A stretch of DNA of 64,000 bases from BJGV01 sp964194745 (GTDB lineage: Bacteria > Pseudomonadota > Gammaproteobacteria > Burkholderiales > Nitrosomonadaceae): contig OZ252054.1 of the NCBI GenBank assembly GCA_965248035.1, positions 62,001 to 126,000 on the forward strand. The letters run 5' to 3'. Below are positions 1-7,912 of this stretch, piece after piece. The position numbers and the translations under genes were made by a program. The notes beneath the pieces were generated by a model that saw nothing but the letters and a program-made list of their open reading frames with translations, had not been told where the DNA came from and ran no database searches. Positions within the stretch are counted from its first letter, which is position 1; each line of letters begins with the position of its first letter.

Positions 1-921
1 TTGATAAGCAAGCCTCCTTCCCTTTACCCCAAGCAGTAATTTCTCTGCTCGGATAGTGTCATTAATTCCATTAGCCATCCTATTGTTATACCTAAAGTCA
101 AATTCTGCAAGGTAACGGTTTAAATGATTATGACTACAATGCTGATAAACACCCTTCATGCCACGCTTAAAAATCGAGAAGAAGCCTTCAATGGTGTTAG
201 TGTACAAGGTTTTATCTTTGGTGGAAACATACTCCCCAACTTTATGACGCACAAAACCGTGATCGCGAAAGTGCATTTTCACCTTGGCATATTGTCCAGC
301 TTCATCAGTAAGGACTCTAGCTTCTTGGTCAATGTTGGCTTGGAGGATCGGGAGCAAAGTCTTTCCTTTAAGGCTATCCACAACCATGCTACGAGCGCGA
401 CCAGAGCTACGGTCAATCAAGGACAGGACTTTGTTCTTATGCTCGTACCCGCGCCCTATTTTCTGGCCTCTAGGTTTCTTATTGAAATCGTGACCAATAA
501 AGGTTTCATCAACCTCAACGGTTCCGCCCTTAGTTCCAAAGGTTTCAATGCCACCATCGCGCATTGCTTCACGGATACGGTGAGACATGAACCACGCGCT
601 CTTGAGAGTAATACCAAGAGTACGGTGCAATTGGTTGGAACTGATCCCTTTCTTGCTAGAAGAAATCAGAAATATAGCTTGAAGCCACAAGCGAAGCGGA
701 ATATGGCTGGCCTCGAAGATAGTGCCGATCTTTACAGTAAATGGTTTGCGGCAATCGTAGCACTTGTAAACACCTATGCGAGTGCTTTTACCGCCCATCT
801 TGCTGTTGCGTTCAACGCCGCCACAATGCGGGCAGATAGCACCTTTAGGCCATATACGTTCTTCGATGAATTGGTACGCGGCTTCTTCGTTATGAAAGTG
901 TGCTTGAGATAGAATTGACAT
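1..921 (-). CDS. IS1595-family (ISXO2-like) transposase, C-terminus beyond window
   Basis: The minus frame is open from ATG at 921 to the window edge (307 codons). It has an N-terminal zinc ribbon (CPHCGG and CYDC pairs), a helix-turn-helix region, then the DDE domain with VEVDETFIGH and LTDEAGQY acidic motifs and a final NTIEGFF...K block. The sequence at the edge, ending GRRLAYQ, matches the usual end of this family, so only a few residues are missing. AAGGAG precedes the start, and a TTTACG/CATACT promoter-like pair lies near the terminal repeat. It differs clearly from the transposases of elements alpha, beta and gamma. A plus-strand frame at 124-912 is its antisense shadow. Confidence 0.88.
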   Translation of the reverse strand, partial: MSILSQAHFHNEEAAYQFIEERIWPKGAICPHCGGVERNSKMGGKSTRIGVYKCYDCRKPFTVKIGTIFEASHIPLRLWLQAIFLISSSKKGISSNQLHRTLGITLKSAWFMSHRIREAMRDGGIETFGTKGGTVEVDETFIGHDFNKKPRGQKIGRGYEHKNKVLSLIDRSSGRARSMVVDSLKGKTLLPILQANIDQEARVLTDEAGQYAKVKMHFRDHGFVRHKVGEYVSTKDKTLYTNTIEGFFSIFKRGMKGVYQHCSHNHLNRYLAEFDFRYNNRMANGINDTIRAEKLLLGVKGRRLAYQ

Positions 922-987
922 GACTGGCTCCTTGAATATGAGCCTAGTATGAACTTAAATATTGGGTACGTAAAGTATAATAACACC
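1..987 (-). mobile_element. Element delta: IS1595-like insertion sequence, cut by the window edge
   Basis: One transposase gene fills the visible part. The right end is placed at 987 because, read on the minus strand, GGTGTTAT followed by TATACTTTAC aligns base for base with the GGGAACTA/TATACTTTAC terminus of element alpha in this window. The last residues of the transposase and the other end lie outside, so target duplication and passenger genes cannot be judged. It abuts a relic of a dispersed protein fragment at 991-1060. Confidence 0.7.
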
Positions 988-990
988 ATA

Positions 991-1060
991 TTTTGGGGGT
1001 AAGTCAAAGAAATTGAGCCAGCTATTTATTGTCTAATACTAGGATTGGTATGGTATTAAT
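991..1060 (+). repeat. Dispersed relic R1 of a short protein C-terminus
   Basis: The stretch matches 4330-4400, 12850-12920 and part of 15322-15375. Shared landmarks are GTCAAAGAAAT, GAGC, TATT and the TAATACTA-GATTGGTA block. Translated, it gives FGGKSKKLS, matching WGTSKKSS of the best-preserved copy. It is immediately beside the end of element delta, so the insertion probably landed in or next to this relic. Confidence 0.5.
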
Positions 1061-1094
1061 AGCTATGGGTTCGGTTCCCGCCGCTCAAAAGATT

Positions 1095-1126
1095 GAATGT
1101 CTGCTTTGTGCCAAAAGCGGAAATTC
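1095..1126. repeat. Palindromic repeat P1 (REP-like)
   Basis: An imperfect hairpin, GAATGTCTGCTTT-GTGCC-AAAAGCGGAAATTC. The same pattern recurs at 1590-1621, 4188-4217 and 12741-12768, always between genes. Confidence 0.5.
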
Positions 1127-1197
1127 ATATATACATAAACACTCACAAAAGACCCGTCACTAGGCCGGGCTTGATACTTTAACCATTATTCGTGATT

Positions 1198-1512
1198 CTA
1201 TTTTATATCAGAATACCTCAGTCTTTTTTTCTTAAAAAGAATTTTCACTGTTAAATAAATACCTGTGATCATGGCAATAACATTTAAGCAACCTAAGATC
1301 CAATGATTTTCTTCAAACCCACCTGTTACTGCCAAAACCCATAATAAAAATAACATTAAAAAAAGAGATATATAAAATCTCAAGGAAGAACTTTCCTTTA
1401 TTCTTTTCGATTCATAGTCAACGTAGTGAACGTATTGAAAGCCAAGTAAAATGCTCATGGCAATAAAGCAGACCAAATGAAGTACTATGAGTAAAAATGA
1501 TCCCGCATCCAT
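1198..1512 (-). CDS. Small membrane protein, unknown function
   Basis: A 104-residue protein with three hydrophobic segments (about residues 4-25, 45-65 and 70-92), a charged loop DYESKRIKESS after the first, and a basic tail KKKRLRYSDIK. This suggests a three-pass inner-membrane protein. The family was not recognised. It stands alone between an insertion element and repeat P2, with no obvious partner. A longer start is not available because the frame closes upstream. Confidence 0.5.
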   Translation of the reverse strand: MDAGSFLLIVLHLVCFIAMSILLGFQYVHYVDYESKRIKESSSLRFYISLFLMLFLLWVLAVTGGFEENHWILGCLNVIAMITGIYLTVKILFKKKRLRYSDIK

Positions 1513-1589
1513 GGGCGATCCAATACAACCACAGTTAGATATATATAACGGCTATGTATGATGGAATGCTAAGGTTATGGCACGCTCTT

Positions 1590-1621
1590 GAATATCCGCT
1601 TTGGGTCGAAAGCAGACATTC
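1590..1621. repeat. Palindromic repeat P2 (REP-like)
   Basis: Second member of the family: GAATATCCGCTTT, GGGTC, then GAAAGCAGACATTC. The right arm is the best-preserved GAAAGCAGACATTC half in the window. Confidence 0.5.
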
Positions 1622-2181
1622 GCAGACTTTCTTTCTGAAAAATCTTTTTTCTCCAAAATTAGTGAAAGGAAAGAGGGGTAGGTAATACATTGATAGGGGA
1701 GTGAGTTAATCTAAGACTAGTGTACCCCCACTAGCTCTAATATGATTTAGTCATGGGACATGTACAGATAAATAACTAGAAAAAGATGGCAATAAGTCAT
1801 AATTAAAATACTTTAATTGTGATAAAGCTGCTGGTACATTTGTTGGTACATTGAAAATAGAAAAGATGTAGATCAGCCTGTGGTAACGGTTACAGGCTAC
1901 AATGTGATGCCCTGTCGCTCATACAATACAAGGAAATCCATTACGCCCGTATAAATAAACGTTCTGGTAATCACCCAAGCATAGTTGGACGTAAAGGGAG
2001 AAGTGGCATTCCAAGAGAGCCACATGAAACGTTTCGACCTCCATAAAAAAAAGCGCAGACCGTACACAGCGCTTGACACCAGTACGCCGATGATTTTTAC
2101 TTAAATAACTTGCTTGTACTACCAAAAAAAGCAGTGTAGGCAATAAACTTCAAAGCTTCACTTACAAAGCGAGTAATTGAC
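1622..2181. other. Intergenic, no gene recognised
   Basis: About 560 bases of AT-rich sequence with scattered stops in all frames. Short open frames on the minus strand (1897-2143) lack start signals and family features. Nothing supportable was seen beyond the likely promoter of the lipoprotein gene that follows. Confidence 0.4.
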
Positions 2182-2847
2182 ATGAACAAACTAGGATCGT
2201 TGTTCATTGCACTGATTGTGTTCGCTGTATCTGGCTGCGTATGGCAAAGAATCCCTGCAGCGCCTGAATACACTCTTGCTGCACCAATACCATTGAGAAT
2301 GGGCGTCATATTTGACAATGACACAGCATCAACCGATTCAATCCCTCACATTTATGGACTTGCTGTTATCAAAGGATGGAATGAAATGCGGCTTTTCGAT
2401 TCTTTGATCTACCCTTATCAGGAGGGTGATCGCGTAGATGCCGTAATTCGGATAACCATTACTGGCGGTTGGGAAGACGAAGGTTTGGTGCGTGAAACAG
2501 CCGTTACTCTCGCAATTATGCTCACGCTTGGGCTAGCAGGAAATGTAGTTGGTCGAAACATGACTGTAATACACGACGCACTTGTAGTCATCAATAAATC
2601 TTCGGATGAAGTAGGGCGGTACTCTGTGCAAGTAACATCGACCATAGAGTTGGGAGTGGGATTACTGGGAGCGTTGACATATTGGCGTGAGTCACCGTTA
2701 ACTCCTGAGCATCGCGGTAGGTATGTAGCGGGTTATGAGCTTCAAAAAAAACGTATCGCATTTGAATTAGCCAAGAAAATTCGCGCGGATCGCCAAAATC
2801 TTCTTTTAAATCTTGGTAAGTCTCAAGAAAAAGACGTGACACCGTAG
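2182..2847 (+). CDS. Putative lipoprotein, unknown function
   Basis: A 221-residue protein. The N-terminus has a lysine, a hydrophobic core and a lipobox ending VSGC at residue 19, so it is predicted to be a lipid-anchored envelope protein processed by signal peptidase II. The body has alternating beta-rich segments, a hydrophobic stretch around residues 110-130 (LAIMLTLGLAGNVVG) and a charged C-terminus. No enzyme motif is visible and no family was recognised. It is a single gene; the next gene downstream differs in base composition. Confidence 0.6.
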   Translation: MNKLGSLFIALIVFAVSGCVWQRIPAAPEYTLAAPIPLRMGVIFDNDTASTDSIPHIYGLAVIKGWNEMRLFDSLIYPYQEGDRVDAVIRITITGGWEDEGLVRETAVTLAIMLTLGLAGNVVGRNMTVIHDALVVINKSSDEVGRYSVQVTSTIELGVGLLGALTYWRESPLTPEHRGRYVAGYELQKKRIAFELAKKIRADRQNLLLNLGKSQEKDVTP

Positions 2848-2952
2848 CTTATTTTAACTTATCTGCTCCATACAGTAACGGTTTCGTAGAACTTCATAAT
2901 GTGAATATTGACAAATTTGATATTCGAGCTGGTGAAGCACCTAGCCACGAGA

Positions 2953-4029
2953 ATGACACGAAATTATGGGTGGCACAATGAACTTGATTCGTTTTCTCTT
3001 ATGCTTGCTCAATATTGGTTAACTGACAGACTGCGGCGTTTGATGTGGCGTCCCACCCCAGTATCGAAAATACATCCGGTAGCATTCCTTACTTTTTTAA
3101 TCATTACTACTATGTCACATGGAATCAATCGAATTGATAACGGCGAGCAAAAAATTACCGCCAACATTGTGGCCGAACGGCTTCATTCCCACGTGCAGGC
3201 ACTCGGGGGCGATATTGGTGAGCGTAACGTGTTTAACCCGCAGGCGCTACGCGCCTCGGCAGATTACATTACGCAGGTCTGGGAAAGTCAGGGCTACAAG
3301 GTCATCCACCACGAATACGAATTACAAGGCGAGCGGTGGGTCAATCTTGAAGTCACGCACAGGGGAGACAAGCATCCCGAGGAAATCGTGCTTATCGGCT
3401 CTCACTATGACTCCGTTTTGGGCAGCCCTGGTGCCAATGACAATGGCAGCGGCGTAGCGGCCATGCTGGAGCTTTCCCGTCGCCTTGCAACGCAAAAACC
3501 AGCGCGCACGGTCCGTTTCGTCGCCTTTGTCAACGAAGAACCGCCGTTTTTCAAAACCGATGCCATGGGCAGCAGGGTCTATGCAAAAATGGCTCGCGCG
3601 CGTGGCGATAACATTCGCGCCATGGTGTGTCTCGAGACTATAGGGTTCTACAGTGACGAACCTGGCGGCCAGCATTATCCGCCCCCTTTCAGCCTGTTCT
3701 ATCCAGATACCGGCAACTTCATCGGGTTCGTTTCTAACTTCCGGTCTCGCTCGCTGCTGAAACGTTCGGTGGCTGCTTTTCGTGCAGCTAGCGACTTTCC
3801 ACTAGAGCATGTCACCACGTTCGAGTTCGTGCCCGGCGTGGACTGGAGTGATCACGGGTCGTTCTGGCGCGAAGGCGTACCGGCGATCATGATCACAGAC
3901 ACCGCGCCATATCGCTATCCTTACTACCATACAGCGCGGGACACACCGGACAAAGTGAATTACCAGAAGCTCGCGCGGGTGATTGATGGACTATTGTCGG
4001 TTGTCGAGGCACTCGCCGATGAGCACTAA
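2953..4029 (+). CDS. M28-family zinc peptidase, membrane-anchored
   Basis: A predicted aminopeptidase of the M28 family (two-zinc exopeptidases). The metal-binding pattern is complete: GSHYDS (His, first Asp), GANDNGSG (bridging Asp), NEEPP (catalytic and ligand Glu), DHGSFW, and a final YYHTARDTPD (His). A hydrophobic segment near VAFLTFLIITTMSHG acts as signal or anchor, so the catalytic domain is probably periplasmic. The start is uncertain: TTG at 2908, ATG at 2953 and ATG at 3043 are all in frame and none has a strong ribosome site. From about 3150 on the gene is visibly richer in G+C than its neighbours, which hints at acquisition. Confidence 0.85.
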   Translation: MTRNYGWHNELDSFSLMLAQYWLTDRLRRLMWRPTPVSKIHPVAFLTFLIITTMSHGINRIDNGEQKITANIVAERLHSHVQALGGDIGERNVFNPQALRASADYITQVWESQGYKVIHHEYELQGERWVNLEVTHRGDKHPEEIVLIGSHYDSVLGSPGANDNGSGVAAMLELSRRLATQKPARTVRFVAFVNEEPPFFKTDAMGSRVYAKMARARGDNIRAMVCLETIGFYSDEPGGQHYPPPFSLFYPDTGNFIGFVSNFRSRSLLKRSVAAFRAASDFPLEHVTTFEFVPGVDWSDHGSFWREGVPAIMITDTAPYRYPYYHTARDTPDKVNYQKLARVIDGLLSVVEALADEH

Positions 4030-4187
4030 ACGTAGTTAATATGTTTCTACACACTTAAGCGCGCCCGCGTGAGGAAAACGTATCCTTGCTGAGGAAAGAT
4101 AAGGTTAAAAGGCGACCCGGAGTTTCCTAAATGCAACACTCATAAAGCTGCATTCGACGGCCATAGTGCCTAACTGCCGCAAACCAC

Positions 4188-4217
4188 AATGTCTGCTTCC
4201 GGCCTAAAGTGGAGATA
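4188..4217. repeat. Palindromic repeat P3 (REP-like)
   Basis: Third member, more worn: AATGTCTGCTT, CCGGCC, TAAAGTGGAGATAT. It lies just upstream of protein relic R2, the same arrangement as P4 with R3. Confidence 0.45.
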
Positions 4218-4363
4218 TACAATCCCCTAAGGACCATCACCAGACATTCACTGATAACTGGTTTGTGCTAAAACTGGATGGCCGCACCATGTATCTATAT
4301 CAATCCGATAACAGCCAATCATTCTGGGGGTATTATTGGGGTACGTCAAAGAAATCGAGCTAG
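4211..4363 (+). pseudogene. Relic R2: C-terminal fragment of an unknown protein
   Basis: This is the best-preserved member of a four-copy relic family. A 50-codon open frame without a proper start includes TFTDNWFVLKLDGRTMYLYQ and then SFWGYYWGTSKKSS before TAG at 4361. The copy at 12786-12883 aligns as RTKCL, stop, QSNNIHSRWGIIGDFSKKLD. Conservation of the reading frame across copies argues for a once-coding origin. The parent protein was not recognised. The rest of the 4030-4605 gap shows nothing else supportable. Confidence 0.45.
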
Positions 4364-4610
4364 CAATTTATTGTATAATACTATGATTAGTAAGGTATTA
4401 GTTGACTCTGGTTAAATTTCCGCCGCCCCGAGACAGTCAATTTTTACGCCAAAATCATCTTCCCGTAACTTAGTGATTCCACGTCTTGCAGTACCCATAA
4501 CTTTTTATGGATGTAGCCACTAGCTTTATTCATTCTCCAATTTGCCGTTATTAAGTGATATAAATTACAGAATTAATTTGTTGGTTTGTATAATATGCTA
4601 AATACGGGAT

Positions 4611-4854
4611 TTATGTAGTTGTTACCGGACTGCCATGTAACGGGGTAATCTGTTTGGCTAACTCAAATGTTCGCTGTTTCAGCGTGGAAAGCAGGTTGTC
4701 ATAGGCATCGGTATTGGCGAGGAGGCAGGCTGTGAGACCAGTCACCTCCCCGGACTCAATCTTGAGAGGGCCGTTGATAGATTAACTGCTCCAACACGGC
4801 GCAGTAGATTTTCCCTGCCTTATCGGTAAGGATTTCCTCAATGAGAGATTGCAT
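4611..4854 (-). pseudogene. Alpha copy 1: small frameshifted ORF after the methyltransferase
   Basis: ATG at 4854 lies inside the methyltransferase 3' end. The frame gives 32 residues starting MQSLIEEILTDKAGKIYC, then a stop. A different frame then stays open (…TGLTACLLANTDAYDNLLST…) to a TAA inside the terminal repeat. A single frame change would join both into a protein of about 80 residues. The same layout is present in all three alpha copies. Confidence 0.35.
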
Positions 4855-5648
4855 TCCTTGAAAATCCGATCTCTGGTCAGCTCACAATATTTGGGCTCTT
4901 TCTCAAGACCAATGGCTTGCCGACCATGTCGGATCGCTTCTATCATAGTAGTGCCCGATCCGACAAACGGATCAAACACCGTGTCCCCGATAAACGAGAA
5001 TATCTTGATGCAGCGTTTCGGCAGTTCTCTTGGAAATGGGGCCTCATGACCAATCCGTTTCCTGCTCTCTCCATTGAATGACCATGACCCCAACGACCAT
5101 TCCTTAAATTCCTCGGCGCTAATATCGTTGTTTCCAGGGCGCTCACGTTTCCACGTATCTTTATAGAGCACAATAATGGTTTCCACAGGGGCAATGACAT
5201 GAGGGGCGCTGGCTGACTTCCAACTCCCCCATGCCGTGCGACGGGAGATATTGCCTTCATTCCACAGAATAGTCGCATGATAGCACCACCCGGCCTCCAT
5301 TGCTAATCGCGTGATGTCTGCTGAAAGCGGTTGCTTGCCATTCTTGTTTTTATCCAGCGAGACATTGACGCATAAGCGACCGGTCGATTTCGTCCAATGA
5401 AAACAATTCGTCAGCCACTGTTTAGAAAAGTTCAAATAGGCGTCGTAGGGCAATGAATCATCTTGTTGGGCACCAGAATATGCTTTGCCAACGTTATAGG
5501 GGGGAGAGGTCACAATTAAATCCACGCTTTCTCTCGTGATCGAAGCACGGAGTGTGGCGTCTCCCTGGATCAAGCGGTGAACGAGTGGGGAGTGAGCAAA
5601 AAGCACATCCACAGCCGAATCCAAGAGGCCGGTCCCTACGGCGCTCAT
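4782..5648 (-). CDS. Beta-class site-specific DNA methyltransferase (alpha copy 1)
   Basis: A 288-residue amino-methyltransferase, expected to transfer methyl from S-adenosylmethionine to adenine N6 or cytosine N4. The catalytic motif TSPPYN (about residue 49) precedes the SAM-binding motif DPFVGSGTT (about residue 226), the order of the beta class. The start overlaps the transposase stop by ATGA, implying translational coupling. The last 20 or so residues (SLRKSLPIRQGK…) overlap another frame and may not be part of the family fold. It is intact although its transposase is broken. The target sequence cannot be read from the gene. Confidence 0.9.
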   Translation of the reverse strand: MSAVGTGLLDSAVDVLFAHSPLVHRLIQGDATLRASITRESVDLIVTSPPYNVGKAYSGAQQDDSLPYDAYLNFSKQWLTNCFHWTKSTGRLCVNVSLDKNKNGKQPLSADITRLAMEAGWCYHATILWNEGNISRRTAWGSWKSASAPHVIAPVETIIVLYKDTWKRERPGNNDISAEEFKEWSLGSWSFNGESRKRIGHEAPFPRELPKRCIKIFSFIGDTVFDPFVGSGTTMIEAIRHGRQAIGLEKEPKYCELTRDRIFKECNLSLRKSLPIRQGKSTAPCWSS

Positions 5649-6539
5649 TGGACAAGCCCCTGATACGTTAAGCGTTTGCCAATGGCCGCATCACAGACGC
5701 TTTCAATGCGGTGCATGGTCTCCCGGCCACAACGTCCTTCATTGAGCCTGAACGAAAATTCATGAATATAACGCGATAAATGCTTGACGGATACTTGATG
5801 GAATGTGCCGTTCAGTCCACGTTTTAAGACCGCCCAAACGCTCTCAATGCCAATGGTTTACGGCTTGGTGCTGATAGCCTTTACGCTCAATGCCTCGATA
5901 GGCGGCATGGTCATCCGTATAGAGCGTGCTGCCTATTTCTATCGCCTCTTGAATCTCCGTCCACAGCGTAAGCCGATCCGTCGCAGGCACTGGCAGGGCC
6001 ACGGTCTTGCCACCACGCTCCCTCATGCCGAGGACGGGTTGTTTGCCAACTGTCCCGGCTTTCGGTTTATCCCCTTTCTTCCAGTGCTTGTTCCGTTCTT
6101 TCCCGCCCACATACGTTTCGTCGATTTCTACGATTCCTGAGAGACGGGTAAGATCGCCACGGCAAGCCTCTCGAATCCGATGCAACGCAAACCAGGCGGA
6201 CTTATACGTGACCCCAATTTCTTTGCTTAATTGCATAGCGCTAATGCTCTTTCGAGAAGTCATGACGGTGTAAATGGCATAGAGCCATTTGTGAAGTCGA
6301 ATGTGTGATTTTTCAAAAATGGAACCGGTCCGAACACTAAAATGCTTGCCGCATCCTCGACAGTCATACATCCCTTTTCGTTTTCCCGATCTTGTATAGA
6401 CCGATAGGCTTTGACATGTCGGGCAAGACACACCATATTTCCAGCGACGATCCTCAAGGTACTGTCGTGCGGTTTCCTCGTCAGGAAACATTTCCATCAA
6501 CTGGTAGACACTGATTGCAGTATTGATCTTATAAGGCAT
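5645..6539 (-). pseudogene. IS1595-family transposase of alpha copy 1, frameshifted by 38-bp deletion
   Basis: Identical in layout to the 310-residue transposases of copies 2 and 3 up to residue 229 (QAVNH), then out of frame. Thirty-eight bases encoding about residues 230-242 are absent near 5852, removing the AHTN part of the HTNGIES catalytic block. The sequence after the gap is the unchanged C-terminal coding region in another frame. The zinc ribbon (Cys 39, 42, 60, 63) and the first two acidic residues (VEIDETY, LYTDDHAAY) remain. The copy can probably move only if another alpha copy supplies transposase. Confidence 0.92.
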
Positions 6540-6605
6540 GGCATCCTCCTCTCATGATAAGAGAATTATACCACAATATTTTCCGGTGTAAAGTATATAG
6601 TTCCC

Positions 6606-7002
6606 TTAATGTTTCAGCAGTACAGTTGGGTCAACCACAACTAAAAGAACATGTAGCTAATGTGCTAAGTAAGACGGGCCTTCATCCAGCTTGTCTTGAA
6701 TTGGAAATTACTGAATCAGTCTTAATGCAGGATGCAGAAACTAGCATCAATACATTACATGATCTCAAAGAGATGGGAATAAAAATCGCAGTTGATGATT
6801 TTGGTACTGGCTATTCATCCCTAGCTTACCTCAAACGATTTCCCATAGATATTTTGAAGATTGATAGAACCTTTATCCGTGATCTCTCGATTAACTCGGA
6901 TAGTTTAGCGATCGTAACAGCAATTACTGCTCTGGCAAAAAGCCTTAACTTAACAATTGTTGCAGAAGGGGTTGAAACAAAAGAGCAGTTAGATTATTTA
7001 TG
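6606..7002 (+). pseudogene. EAL-domain phosphodiesterase fragment trapped between two elements
   Basis: An internal piece of a cyclic-di-GMP phosphodiesterase, open in frame across the whole interval. Visible are NVSAVQL, ELEITES, DDFGTGYSSLAYLKRFPID, LKIDRTFI and VAEGVETKEQLDYL, which are the core EAL metal-binding and loop motifs. The EAL/ELEITES strand is present, but the N-terminal part and the last helix are missing. The left edge coincides with the end of alpha copy 1 and the right edge with the end of element beta. No other part of the gene occurs in this window. Confidence 0.9.
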
Positions 7003-7053
7003 GGGAATTATATACTTAAATCCGCAGAAATATATTGACATTCAGGCCTTTTC
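7003..7053 (+). repeat. Left terminal inverted repeat of element beta
   Basis: 51 bp identical to the reverse complement of 9705-9755. It carries a TTGACA hexamer pointing inwards but no -10 box follows on this side. The stop codon of the small ORF at 7008 lies inside it. Confidence 0.92.
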
Positions 7054-7187
7054 TCAAACCTGAACACATCCCTTAATTGCTTGTTTGTAGGATGTTCACT
7101 GCAGTTTCTTAAGGGCTTGTCTGACTTTCTGACAAGAATACTTTTCGCAATTTCCTTTACTTCCTTCTCGGTTGGTCTGTGCTTCAT
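7008..7187 (-). CDS. Small ORF, fourth gene of the beta cassette, unknown function
   Basis: A 59-residue frame starts at ATG 7187, overlapping the endonuclease stop by ATGA like every other junction in the element. It ends with TAA inside the terminal repeat, five bases from the tip. The product is basic and hydrophilic (starts MKHRPTEKEVKEIAKSILVR). No family was recognised; a role beside the nuclease (control protein, nicking or repair helper) would be a guess. Alpha elements have a similar terminal small ORF that also stops inside the repeat, which supports it being real. Confidence 0.5.
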   Translation of the reverse strand: MKHRPTEKEVKEIAKSILVRKSDKPLRNCSEHPTNKQLRDVFRFEKRPECQYISADLSI

Positions 7188-7912
7188 AATTTACTCCCGT
7201 TCACATACTGAACCAAGTTGGCCCAGTTAATTTGATTGTCTAAAGAAATCCGGTTTTCTCTAAGGAACGATCTAATTACTGCCCTGGCGGCTGTCTTTGC
7301 TTCTGTGAGCCCATTTTGGGCATGCGTTGAAAATATACATAATATAGCAAGATAGGTGTCTTCCCATCCGCTAATCTCTTTCCAAAAATCAGATCCTACA
7401 TAGGTATAGTAGTTTCCCTTGTTTATTGTGCCGGCATGTCCATAGCATACGCCTTCAATGCACTTTATCGGTATAACCGCGCCCTGAGTTACAATACGTT
7501 TAGCTCTGGTGAAGTAGTCTTCCATTTTCTTACGTTGGGACGAATTCCCCCAGTATCTGCCAGACTTTACCTGAATGATGGTTCTTATCCGACCTTCAAC
7601 ATACTCAATATCAATGCCCTCTGCCGTGGACTTCATGCCACCTTTACCAAATCGGCATATCACTACCGCGCACTGCTCTGCTAACGTACCAAACATGGTT
7701 TCTTCGCTAGACGACAAGTAGGCCTCAAGGATAGCTGTTGAAAAGCTCTCCTCATCATTAATCGCTCTCAAACAAAAAAGGTATGGATTCTTTCTTGTAA
7801 CTAAGTCTTTAGGATTCAGGTTATCTAACTTTCCTTTAATCTTATCTGCAAAATCAGCGACATGTAAACTTATCTCTGCTTCAGCCTGGCACCACCATTC
7901 AGGGTTGTTCAC
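7184..7912 (-). CDS. Type II restriction endonuclease, EcoO109I/PmeII-like
   Basis: A 242-residue protein predicted to cut DNA at the site protected by the neighbouring methyltransferase. The nuclease core shows GIDIEYVEG followed by IIQVKSGRYWGNSSQRKK, i.e. the acidic residue and the (Q)xK of a PD-(D/E)XK fold with the KSG-WGNS signature I associate with EcoO109I/PmeII-type enzymes. KNPYLFCLRA and SSSEETMFG near the N-terminus also fit that family. It begins on the methyltransferase stop (ATGA), so it should be made only after the methylase is translated. Family membership is from memory of motifs. Confidence 0.78.
   Translation of the reverse strand: MNNPEWWCQAEAEISLHVADFADKIKGKLDNLNPKDLVTRKNPYLFCLRAINDEESFSTAILEAYLSSSEETMFGTLAEQCAVVICRFGKGGMKSTAEGIDIEYVEGRIRTIIQVKSGRYWGNSSQRKKMEDYFTRAKRIVTQGAVIPIKCIEGVCYGHAGTINKGNYYTYVGSDFWKEISGWEDTYLAILCIFSTHAQNGLTEAKTAARAVIRSFLRENRISLDNQINWANLVQYVNGSKL

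Larger units (their letters stand above)
4606..6605 (-). mobile_element. Element alpha copy 1 (transposase defective, methyltransferase intact)
   Basis: Ends are GGGATTTATGTAGTTG at 4606 and, on the other strand, GGGAACTATATACTTTACACC at 6605. They are imperfect inverted repeats of about 24 bp that converge on ACCGGA. The element is 2000 bp: exactly 38 bp shorter than copy 2 because of one deletion in the transposase. The flanking octamers (CTAAATAC and TTAATGTT) do not match, unlike copies 2 and 3, so the copy appears to be the product of recombination or an adjacent deletion. Its right flank is a broken EAL-domain gene. Confidence 0.9.

Noticed and set aside
124..912. A 262-codon plus-strand frame at the left edge
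   Set aside because: It is antisense to the delta transposase, whose minus-strand product has all family motifs; the plus product has none.
1064..1090. GGGTTCGGTTCCCGCCGC, like the T-arm of a tRNA
   Set aside because: No acceptor, D-arm or anticodon arm fits upstream; the outer stem pairs do not match. At best a fragment.
5805..6273. Plus-strand frames inside alpha elements (also near 38210-38718 and 50289-50797)
   Set aside because: They repeat in each copy only because they are antisense shadows of the transposase.
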